This document shows, piece by piece, positions 17,148 through 24,885 of a stretch of 64,000 nt of DNA. Where the stretch lies: NCBI RefSeq assembly GCF_000720425.1, contig NZ_JOAJ01000014.1, positions 4,889-68,888 on the forward strand. Direction: 5' to 3'. The translations under genes were made by a program, and so were the position numbers. Below the pieces are notes generated by a model. The model worked only from the letters and a program-made list of their open reading frames with translations. It was not told the origin of the DNA and searched no databases. The DNA is from Nocardia rhamnosiphila NBRC 108938. Its GTDB lineage: Bacteria; Actinomycetota; Actinomycetes; Mycobacteriales; Mycobacteriaceae. How positions within the stretch are numbered: position 1 is the stretch's first letter; each line of letters opens with the position of its first letter.

Positions 17148-19672
17148 TGGGGTTCAACCGGGATCTACAACCCACGGCCGCGATTCGCGGGCATCTACAG
17201 TTCACCCATACCGGGCTTGTCACAGCGAACTATTTCATCACTCCGCTCGGCTACGGATTGCGTAAGGCCAGCGATAAATTCGATGTCAAACTGGCTCATC
17301 ACTCCCTGGTCAACAACCTGCCGAACGGGTCGCTGCTGCTCGGTATCCAGGCCCGGCAGAACACCATCGATGTATTGAGCAAAATGGTCGAAGGCGTGGA
17401 TCTCGACGAATGCGCCGATTACGCCGACGAGGTGTTCGCCTCCTACGAACGGGTTCGCGCCATCGCCCCGCAGACCCGGATCTTCCTGCTCTCGATCCCG
17501 GTGGGCACTGCCAACACCAGTGGTATCTCCGCGCTCTCACGGATGTGGCGGGGTAGTACCACCACGATCGATGCCACCGCCATCTCGCGGGCCGAACTGG
17601 ACGCCTACGAGAGCGAGGCGAACGAGATCCTGTCCCGCATCGGTGGCGACTTCGATCCGGTGCCCGTGCCGGCGGCGATGTTCCAGTGGTTGTGGGAGCA
17701 CTATCTGGCCCGCGGCGCGGTGGGTGATCCGGTGGCCCCCACCCGCGCCGGCGCCCTGGACGACGCGACCGCGGCGGTGTTCAAATCCGCGGCGCTGGAC
17801 GAGGGCGCCCGAGCCGATTCACAACGCCGGCTACGCCCCTCCTTCGTCCCGGTGATCAAGGTGGTACAGCCGGACACCGGCTATCGTCCGTCCTATCAGG
17901 CCATGCTCACCCCGCGTTCGTTTCCGTACGCGGGCATGATGTTCCCCGGGGGCAGCGAATTCCTCAACGTGATCGACGGCCTCGGCGATGTCACCGTCGA
18001 CTGGGGGATGCGGATCTCCACCAAACCCGCCGACCAGGTATTGAAGGCCAACGAGATCAACCTACGGCGGCTCGGCGAACAGATGGACCAGCGCGACCAG
18101 GAGATCTCCTTCGCGCAGAACACATTGATGTCCAAGGCGCAGATGCTGAGCGAGTACAACCAGCATTTCGAGGTGAACGGCGGCGAATCGGAGGTCTCCT
18201 TCACCACGGTCATCGCCATCGGAGGCCCTTCCCGGGACGAGACCATGGACGCGGTCAATACTCTACGGCGCCGGTACAAGCGTTTCCAGGTGGAAATGAC
18301 CGCGCCGGTAGGCGCGCAGGTGGATCTCTGGTCGCTGCTGGTGCCGGGTAGCCCGCCGCGGCGGGCCTTCGACGATTTCGCCCATATCGTGCCCTCGGAT
18401 ATGTGGGCGGGCTTCGTACCGTTCACCACGAGTCAGATCGGTGACGACAGCGGTCCGGTCATCGGGATCAATCTGCTCTCCGGGCATTTCGAGCCGATCC
18501 ATTTCGGAATCATGGAGGCGGCGCTGCACGATCTGTCCGCCTCCTTCGCGGTGACCGGCGAACTCGGCTCGGGTAAATCGTATTTCCTGAAGCTGATGGC
18601 CGTCCTCGTTCACGATATGGGTGGACAGTTCCTCGCCATCGACCGCAGCCAGGTCGGGGAATGGGAGCACTTCGCGTCCGCGATCGACGATGCCGTGGTC
18701 ATCGACCTGGCAAATCCCACAGTATCGCTGGATCCGCTACGTCTGTTCGATCCGCGGGTGGCCGGGGAACGCGCGCTGGACTCCGTGCTGCCGCTGCTGG
18801 ACCTCTCACCGACCTCGGGTACCGGCGCGGTCATCAGCAATCTGCTGTCACCGCGTGGGGTCGAAGAACACAAGATCACCAGCTTGCTGGACCTGTTCCG
18901 GGTGGTCTGCCGGCTGCGCGACGAACCGGGATCGCTCGAAGAGTACTCCGACCTCGCCTCTCGGCTGGGAACCATCGTGGAACGGGTCCCGGTACTGTTC
19001 GACCCCGGTCTGGCGCCGATCCGGCTGGACGCCGCGGCCACGGTGGTCCGCAGCCACCGGCTCGCGCTACCCACCGCCGAGGAACTCACCACCCCCCATC
19101 TGTACAACCGGTTGCCGCTCACCAAGCGGCTGGGCACCGCGCTGTACGAATTGGTAGGGGTGACCGCCCGGGAGGCCTTCCTCTCCGACAACGGCCGGTT
19201 CGGTCTGCTGGTCGGTGATGAGGCGCACCATTTCACCCAGACCCAAGTGGGTTCCGCGGTGACCTCCGATTTCAGCCGTGACGGACGTAAACACCTGGCC
19301 GCCATCGGCCTCGCGTCGCACGATCCGGCCACCGACTTCCAGGGCGCCGCGCACAACCTGATCCCCAACCGCTTCGTCTTCCGTCAGCGCGACGAGACAC
19401 TGGCACGTAACAGTCTGGAATGGCTGGGGGTCGATCTGGAGGAGGCGCCGTTCCTGCTCCAGGCGCTGCGCGAGGAGACCTCGCCACCGGTGGGCGCGGG
19501 ACGACAGGTCCCCGAGGAGCGCCGGGGTGAGATGTTCATGCGCGATGCGTTGAGCCGGATCGGACGCGGCAAAGTACTCGGCCCGGCCCGTGCGGACAGG
19601 GCCGAAGCCATCACCAGTACCCCGACCGTCGTTGCGAAGACCGAGCGGCGAGAGCCGGAGGCGGTGCGGTGA
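17147..19672 (+). CDS. VirB4/TraC-type secretion ATPase
   Basis: 841 residues. The N-terminal half (1-440) is the VirB4-type domain that contacts the membrane channel; the C-terminal half is a RecA-like ATPase. Walker A GELGSGKS lies at about 472-479, preceded by ASFAVT, and Walker B LLVGDEAH at about 685-693. The late motifs SHDPATDF and NRFVFRQRDE match the sensor region of VirB4. It would energise assembly or transport in a type IV-like channel. No relaxase or VirD4-type coupling ATPase accompanies it, though the ESX ATPase EccC is encoded 26 kb away. GTG-type overlap with the preceding gene supports the start. Confidence 0.92.
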   Translation: MGFNRDLQPTAAIRGHLQFTHTGLVTANYFITPLGYGLRKASDKFDVKLAHHSLVNNLPNGSLLLGIQARQNTIDVLSKMVEGVDLDECADYADEVFASYERVRAIAPQTRIFLLSIPVGTANTSGISALSRMWRGSTTTIDATAISRAELDAYESEANEILSRIGGDFDPVPVPAAMFQWLWEHYLARGAVGDPVAPTRAGALDDATAAVFKSAALDEGARADSQRRLRPSFVPVIKVVQPDTGYRPSYQAMLTPRSFPYAGMMFPGGSEFLNVIDGLGDVTVDWGMRISTKPADQVLKANEINLRRLGEQMDQRDQEISFAQNTLMSKAQMLSEYNQHFEVNGGESEVSFTTVIAIGGPSRDETMDAVNTLRRRYKRFQVEMTAPVGAQVDLWSLLVPGSPPRRAFDDFAHIVPSDMWAGFVPFTTSQIGDDSGPVIGINLLSGHFEPIHFGIMEAALHDLSASFAVTGELGSGKSYFLKLMAVLVHDMGGQFLAIDRSQVGEWEHFASAIDDAVVIDLANPTVSLDPLRLFDPRVAGERALDSVLPLLDLSPTSGTGAVISNLLSPRGVEEHKITSLLDLFRVVCRLRDEPGSLEEYSDLASRLGTIVERVPVLFDPGLAPIRLDAAATVVRSHRLALPTAEELTTPHLYNRLPLTKRLGTALYELVGVTAREAFLSDNGRFGLLVGDEAHHFTQTQVGSAVTSDFSRDGRKHLAAIGLASHDPATDFQGAAHNLIPNRFVFRQRDETLARNSLEWLGVDLEEAPFLLQALREETSPPVGAGRQVPEERRGEMFMRDALSRIGRGKVLGPARADRAEAITSTPTVVAKTERREPEAVR

Positions 19673-19685
19673 CCGGGGCGTGACG

Positions 19686-20510
19686 ATGGCAGGCGGATCG
19701 AGTTCGGACGGCTACAAGGGGCCGATGCGGGTGGTCATCGTGGTCGCTGTCCTGTTGATCTGCTGTTGTGGTGGCGCGCTCTCGGCCGTTGGGGTGCCAC
19801 TCGGGGAGATGATGTCGGTGGGTAAGAGACACTACGAGTCGCAGTGCGATATCGCGCTGGGGCCGGAGCCGGGTGCGTCGACGTCGGCCACCGCCACCAC
19901 GACCAGCACGCCGGTTCCGGATGCGGTCGCGCGGCAGCAGCGGCCGGAGAAGAACCCCTATGCGGAGTTGACTTTCGACCCCGCCGATCCGAACGTCACC
20001 GATCGAGATCTGGCCTGCGCGTCGGCTATGAAGACGGCGCCGATACAGGACGAGCCGTGGCAGGAGATCAATACCGGCCCTGCTGTCTCATGCGCTGCCG
20101 ATCTGGCGCTGCGCTATCCGGAAGCGGGGGGTACACCGGCAATGGCCGACTACGCGCGCGATGTGATCTACAGTGCCTCGATCGCCGGATCGACCGGACA
20201 GTGCGCCCCGACCCGGGCGCCGGCGCCGGTCCTGGTGGAGAACTGCGGTGACCCCACCAAAGTCGTGGCGTCCGTGATATTGCCGGCAACGGTCGGCGAA
20301 CAGGGTTACTGCGGGCAGCTGGTCGACCCGAAGGCCGCCTCTCCCGGGGACCTGGTGTTCTGGGAGTACATCGACCGCCGCGCGACCCGGGTCGGCATCG
20401 CGCTCGGGCAGGGAGAGCTGGTGACGGTGGACAGCGGTAGGTTCGTGCGTCTCCGCCTTCCCGAGGACGCCGAGGTACAGATCAAACGGGTATTGGGGGA
20501 TGCCGCGTGA
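19686..20510 (+). CDS. Membrane-anchored degenerate NlpC/P60-like protein
   Basis: 274 residues. A hydrophobic anchor near 14-36 contains a CCC run; a Thr/Ser/Pro linker follows, then an extracytoplasmic domain whose end (ASPGDLVFWEYIDRR...RVGIALGQGELVTVDSG) clearly resembles the second half of NlpC/P60 hydrolases. The normally catalytic His position reads RVGI instead of HVGI, and no DCSG catalytic Cys motif is present, so it is probably an inactive relative. It is followed, with a 4-base overlap, by an intact NlpC/P60 gene, suggesting a structural or regulatory partner. ATG 19686 is used; GTG 19680 is an alternative. Confidence 0.65.
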   Translation: MAGGSSSDGYKGPMRVVIVVAVLLICCCGGALSAVGVPLGEMMSVGKRHYESQCDIALGPEPGASTSATATTTSTPVPDAVARQQRPEKNPYAELTFDPADPNVTDRDLACASAMKTAPIQDEPWQEINTGPAVSCAADLALRYPEAGGTPAMADYARDVIYSASIAGSTGQCAPTRAPAPVLVENCGDPTKVVASVILPATVGEQGYCGQLVDPKAASPGDLVFWEYIDRRATRVGIALGQGELVTVDSGRFVRLRLPEDAEVQIKRVLGDAA

Positions 20511-21943
20511 CCAGTGCGGAAATCGGTCCTTATTCGATAGAGATCGATCTCGTCGGCGAGGAACGGGACGGCGGGGACACCCAACCGGGGGAGCCGGGGA
20601 AACCCGGTGAGCGTCGAACCGGGGGTGGCGGAAGGAACGGCTCGGCGCCGACGGCGCCCACGCCACCGCCCGGCGCCCAGCCTCCGAACGGAACCGCGCC
20701 TCCGGCAGCTGGTTCCACGTCTGCGCCACCCTCGACTCCGGCTCCCGCGCCCGCGCCCGGTGCGGCGGTATCTACTCCTCCGGCCACGCCGCCCGCTGCC
20801 CCGGCGCCCTTGTCCGCGACCACTACCGCTCAGGCGCCGCCGCCGGTGGCCGCGCCGGCCCCTGCGCCCGCCCGGGCCGAGGACCGGCCGGAACCCGAAT
20901 CACTGGTCGACCCGGAGACCGTGGCCCGGATGGCGCCCATGGCGATGATGGCCGGCGCTGCTCTGCTGCCGATGATCGGTTCGGCGCTGACGGGTCTACT
21001 CGGTGGTGGTTCCGGCACCGGTGCGGCTCCCACCGCGGCCGGCGGCACGGCGATGGATCCGGAGTCCCAGGAGGCCATGAAGGCGCTGAAGGCCCTGGAG
21101 TCCGTCTACGGTGAAGGGGAGCCGAGCGACCCCGGAACGAAGAAACTGCGGGAGAAGGTCACCGGTTCGGACGAGGGCAGTGGTGACGGTCCGCAGATGG
21201 TCAAGGCCAAGCGGTTGTTCCAGGCCAATCGCGCCGCCGCCTTCAACAACCTGGACACGCAGTTCGTCAACTACCTCAACACGCTCGGAACCTCGAACAA
21301 GGTCGACCAGAACGCGGTGCGGCGCCTGCTGAAGATGACGAATGACGCGCTGGCCGAGCTGGGACCGATGGCCTATACGAAAGAGGGGCAGCAGAAGGTC
21401 CGCCAGATCCTGACCGCGGCGCTGCAGACCGCGCACAAGATCGTTTCCGGGGGTACGGCCAACAACGGTGACACGGCCTCGGCGATAAATCAGCTCACCA
21501 ACCAGTACCTGTACAACATCATCGGTAAGCCGTTGCCCGGGGGAGTCAAGTTCACCGCGGCGGCCGCAACCGTCCAAGGTGGTTCGGATCGTGCGCAATT
21601 CGCGGCCAAGACCGCACTCGCCCAGATCGGTGACCCCTATGTGTGGGGTGCGGAGGGGCCGAACAGTTTCGACTGTTCGGGTCTCACCCAATACGCCGCC
21701 AGGCAGGCGGGCGTGAACATCCCGCGGGTGGCCAATGATCAATACCGGCAACTGCCCGCGGTGAATCCCGGCGATATCCAACCCGGTGACCTGATCTTCC
21801 CGTCGACCAGCATGAAGAACGGTCAGATGGGTCACGTGATGATGTATATCGGTAACGGGCAGGTGGTCCATGCGCCGAGATCCGGTGAAAACGTGAAGAT
21901 CACGAGCCTCCCACGCAGCTACGAGGCCCGCCGCTTCGCCTGA
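20507..21943 (+). CDS. NlpC/P60 peptidoglycan hydrolase with Pro-rich N-terminus
   Basis: 478 residues. Residues 20-140 are Pro/Ala-rich and disordered; a hydrophobic stretch (MAPMAMMAGAALLPMIGSALTGLLG) lies near 140-165, a helical middle domain at 180-350, and a C-terminal NlpC/P60 domain with catalytic Cys in FDCSGLTQY (about 390), His in GHVMMYIG (about 443) and a third His in VVHAP (about 457). Type IV systems usually carry such an enzyme to open the wall for the channel. It is the last gene of the rightward operon, followed by a terminator. Confidence 0.88.
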   Translation: MTSAEIGPYSIEIDLVGEERDGGDTQPGEPGKPGERRTGGGGRNGSAPTAPTPPPGAQPPNGTAPPAAGSTSAPPSTPAPAPAPGAAVSTPPATPPAAPAPLSATTTAQAPPPVAAPAPAPARAEDRPEPESLVDPETVARMAPMAMMAGAALLPMIGSALTGLLGGGSGTGAAPTAAGGTAMDPESQEAMKALKALESVYGEGEPSDPGTKKLREKVTGSDEGSGDGPQMVKAKRLFQANRAAAFNNLDTQFVNYLNTLGTSNKVDQNAVRRLLKMTNDALAELGPMAYTKEGQQKVRQILTAALQTAHKIVSGGTANNGDTASAINQLTNQYLYNIIGKPLPGGVKFTAAAATVQGGSDRAQFAAKTALAQIGDPYVWGAEGPNSFDCSGLTQYAARQAGVNIPRVANDQYRQLPAVNPGDIQPGDLIFPSTSMKNGQMGHVMMYIGNGQVVHAPRSGENVKITSLPRSYEARRFA

Positions 21944-21955
21944 GCACGAGGGCGC

Positions 21956-21981
21956 GGCCCGGTGGTCGGATCCACCGGGCC
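21956..21981 (+). terminator. Terminator of the type IV-like operon
   Basis: GGCCCGGTGG (21956-21965) pairs exactly with CCACCGGGCC (21972-21981) around a 6-base loop, 12 bases after the NlpC/P60 stop codon. Confidence 0.8.
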
Positions 21982-22116
21982 CCTTCGCGACCGATTACGA
22001 ATCCCGGGCACGCCCTGCGCTCGGGCCCCGCATCGCCGGCGACGATCCAGTGAGGACGGCGACCGACCGCATTCGATCCGGCCCCGGTGATCGCATCGTG
22101 CAGGCGTTACCGGAAG

Positions 22117-22150
22117 CTGCGGGGCGGGCGTGGGAAACCCGCCCCCGCAG
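22117..22150 (-). terminator. Terminator of the VirB6-like gene
   Basis: CTGCGGGGCGGG (from 22117) pairs with CCCGCCCCCGCAG (ending 22150) with one bulged base and a short loop. It lies 8 bases beyond the stop of the leftward gene, so the two convergent transcripts each have their own terminator. Confidence 0.75.
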
Positions 22151-22157
22151 ACCGTCT

Positions 22158-24476
22158 TTACGGATCCCAGGGATCGAGGCCCGATTCCGGGTCCATGTGG
22201 TCCAGGTTCGCGAGCCGGTGCGACCACTGCATGACTCTCCGGCGGTTCATTTCCGTCGGGTTGGCCTCGTAGGCGTGCGTGGCCTGCTGGAAAGCTGTCG
22301 TCACCTCGGTGGCAATAGTCCAGCGGGTGCCTCGGCCGACCGCGTTCCATTCGTCCGGGGTGATGGCCGCGCGCAGCGCGACGTCGGAATCCCAGTGCTG
22401 CCGGACCCGGTTCACGAACCCATGGTTGACCACCGCACCGGGCGGGGGTGCGCTGGTGTGCCGGGCGAAGTTGTCCGCCGCGACGACCGCCTGCGAAGCG
22501 AATGCGTTGCGCAACTCGATCGGATCGGTCGGCCGCATGTGATTCTCGATCGCCCGGGAGGCAGCGAGGGCTTTCTGTAGCGGACCCCAGCCGAAGGGGT
22601 TCGACGACATACTGGACTTCTGGGCCGCTGCCGCGCGAAGCGCATGGGACACCATGACATCCGGTCCGCCGGAGGCTATCAGCGCCGAAGCCATATTACC
22701 GTCCGGGACCCGGTTGTCACCGAGGCCGTCCAGTGCGTTGGCGATACCGGGGGCGGTCCCCATACCGCCGACCTTGTCCGCTCGGGTTTTCGCCTTGAGC
22801 AGCCAGTTCGCCCGGGCATAGTCGCCCCATTGGTAGGTATCCATCCGGGATTCCGCAGTGATCATATTCGCCAGGTCGGAGCGCTTCCTACCCCGCGCCA
22901 ACGGGCTGAAGGGGCTCGGTGTGGCGGCCATCAGCCACGCGGTGACGGGCGAACTGTTGACAGTGTTCAAGGCGGCCATTGCGGCGAGGCCGCTCAGCGA
23001 TCCGCCACCGCCCCCGCCACCACCGCCCCCGCCGCCCATACCCATCCCGAGCGCGGTACCACCGCCGCCCCCCGAGCCGGACTGACTGCCCTGGATAGCC
23101 AGGGAGAACCGGTTCGCGACCCAGTCGTTGCCGCGGGACAGGCTCCGGTTGAGCCGCCGGATCTGCGAGATGGCCACGATCTCCACGACACAGGCGATGA
23201 CGATGACCGACATCACCTGCCCCCGCGCCTGGTCGAAGAGGTTGCTCATGAACAGGATGTAGACACCGAGAAAGATCGTGAACACGGTCATACGGGCGGC
23301 GGCGATCAGTCCGTCGACGATATTGCGCACCAGGAAGGTCTGCGTCGGACCGTAGATGAAACCGCCTGCCGCGAAACCGAATATGGACATGAAGCCGTGG
23401 TAGATCGTGTTCATGGCTGCCTTCATGACCTTCAGCCCGAGATAGACAGCGAAGGCGAGCAACAGCGTCGCGCACACCAGCAGGATGATTCCGGTACCGA
23501 CCTGGCCCATCGACGGATTATCGGCCCGGGAATACGCGGAGCCGTTACCGCATTGCTTGATTCCCTTGAGAATATTGTCGTCCTTGCCCGAGAGCACGCC
23601 CGAGGACCACGCCGACTCGCAGGCCGCGTAGTTGTCGACAACCTCGCCGAAGTTCCACACCTGTACGGGTTTCCGGGCGAAATTGTCCGCCAGGTCTTCC
23701 TGCATGGTTTTCACCAGCAGGACCGGATTGGGGCTGCTGTCACCGGTGAGCCCGGCCGCGACCGAGATGCCCACATCCCTGCCCTGGGTGAGCAGGCCGT
23801 CGGAGGACAGGACATCGGCAAGGGGCTCGGCGAGGAAGACCGGACCGATGATCGCGACACCCAGCATGGTGATCACCTGCATGGTGGCTTTGCTGGGAAA
23901 ACCACGGACGATGAACCAGGCCACGAAGAAAGTGCCGATCGTCGCGGCGGTGACCAGCATCATCGGGGTGGCGATCTGATGGGACAGCGCGGCGGCGACA
24001 CCGTTCAGCGCGTTGGCGAACATATCGAGCCAGGTGAAACCGAAAGTGAAACCGACGATCCAGATGGCTGTGGTCACGATGGCCATATAGCCGACGAACT
24101 CGAGGCCGAGCAGCGTCCACAGCACGGTGTAGCCGGGATTGATCAGACTGCCTTTGTTCGAGGCGAAGGTGTAACTCGACAGCGGTACGCCGTTGGAGTC
24201 GGTGATGTTCATCCAGCCCAGGCCGTCGATCTGCGATACACCACTGCTGACCTGGGCAGTCGCTACCACACCGACTATTCCCGGAAATACGACGAAGAGA
24301 AAGAGGATACCCAGGACCCATAGTGTTCGCCGATGCCACGGATGCTCGGCGAGCCAGTCCCGGGCCTTCCGGACAAGGGTATCGGGGTAGTACCGCACGG
24401 GGTCCCAGCCGATGTCGTCGGCGCGGCGACATCGGAGTTCGCGAGTATGCCGGAAAGGCCGGGTCGGCGCCGTCAT
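22158..24476 (-). CDS. VirB6/TrbL-like polytopic membrane protein
   Basis: 772 residues. About seven or eight hydrophobic segments lie in residues 45-430 (for example WVLGILFLFVVFPGIVGVVA, IILLVCATLLLAFAVYLGL, FGFAAGGFIYG). A long extracellular loop with two Cys, a Gly-only hinge near 465-495, and a soluble C-terminal part of about 280 residues rich in Ala, Asn and Arg follow. VirB6/TrbL-type channel proteins of Gram-positive conjugation systems look like this. It is encoded convergently to the other type IV-like genes and is monocistronic. ATG 24474-24476 has its ribosome site inside a possible hairpin (24485-24518). Confidence 0.65.
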   Translation of the reverse strand: MTAPTRPFRHTRELRCRRADDIGWDPVRYYPDTLVRKARDWLAEHPWHRRTLWVLGILFLFVVFPGIVGVVATAQVSSGVSQIDGLGWMNITDSNGVPLSSYTFASNKGSLINPGYTVLWTLLGLEFVGYMAIVTTAIWIVGFTFGFTWLDMFANALNGVAAALSHQIATPMMLVTAATIGTFFVAWFIVRGFPSKATMQVITMLGVAIIGPVFLAEPLADVLSSDGLLTQGRDVGISVAAGLTGDSSPNPVLLVKTMQEDLADNFARKPVQVWNFGEVVDNYAACESAWSSGVLSGKDDNILKGIKQCGNGSAYSRADNPSMGQVGTGIILLVCATLLLAFAVYLGLKVMKAAMNTIYHGFMSIFGFAAGGFIYGPTQTFLVRNIVDGLIAAARMTVFTIFLGVYILFMSNLFDQARGQVMSVIVIACVVEIVAISQIRRLNRSLSRGNDWVANRFSLAIQGSQSGSGGGGGTALGMGMGGGGGGGGGGGGSLSGLAAMAALNTVNSSPVTAWLMAATPSPFSPLARGRKRSDLANMITAESRMDTYQWGDYARANWLLKAKTRADKVGGMGTAPGIANALDGLGDNRVPDGNMASALIASGGPDVMVSHALRAAAAQKSSMSSNPFGWGPLQKALAASRAIENHMRPTDPIELRNAFASQAVVAADNFARHTSAPPPGAVVNHGFVNRVRQHWDSDVALRAAITPDEWNAVGRGTRWTIATEVTTAFQQATHAYEANPTEMNRRRVMQWSHRLANLDHMDPESGLDPWDP

Positions 24477-24885
24477 ACGGCACTCACCACCGGATACCGA
24501 TGAGATCCACCGGTGGTGGAGAGATGGCCGGCGATACGGCGGAATTGTCGCACGAGTAGTTCCCGGGGGCCGATCGCCGACCGGGAAACACGCAGGTTCA
24601 TCCGGTTGTTCCTCCTGCGCCTGAATCCGGGCCTCGTTGGAAAGAGGGCATCCTGGTGCACATCAGTTTACGAGTCGCTGACTCGATGATGACGTGTCGT
24701 ACCAGGTCACCGCTTCCCCCCGGTGGGAATCCCCGACAATGGGGTCTGTCAGGAAGGAGAGGCGCGCATGGTCGGCTGCCGGTGTCTGCGATTTCGGTTC
24801 GGCCGGTCCGCAGTGCCTGGCCGCAGCGCGGATGTCTACCGCATGACGCCGACACCGAGCGTCCCCGCCCTCGGCAGGTGAGGCC
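24477..24885. other. Divergent intergenic region with ribosome-site hairpin
   Basis: About 410 bases between the VirB6-like gene (leftward) and the first large paralogue (rightward). CACCACCGG/CCGGTGGTG arms at 24485-24493 and 24510-24518 include the likely ribosome site of the leftward gene. A half-match to motif B (TGGGAA at 24723-24728) is not accompanied by the other half. No gene was recognised. Confidence 0.5.

Noticed and set aside
22990..23070. Repetitive stretch resembling a repeat array
   Set aside because: It encodes a Gly-rich hinge of the VirB6-like protein; there are no spacers, so it is not a CRISPR array. None was seen in the window.
22644..24323. 559-residue rightward frame across the VirB6-like gene
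   Set aside because: His/Arg/Gly-rich shadow; the leftward frame has clear membrane helices and a terminator.
24713..24730. Possible extra motif B copy with TGGGAA
   Set aside because: The left half-site TCCCCA is not at the required distance; only a C-run precedes it.
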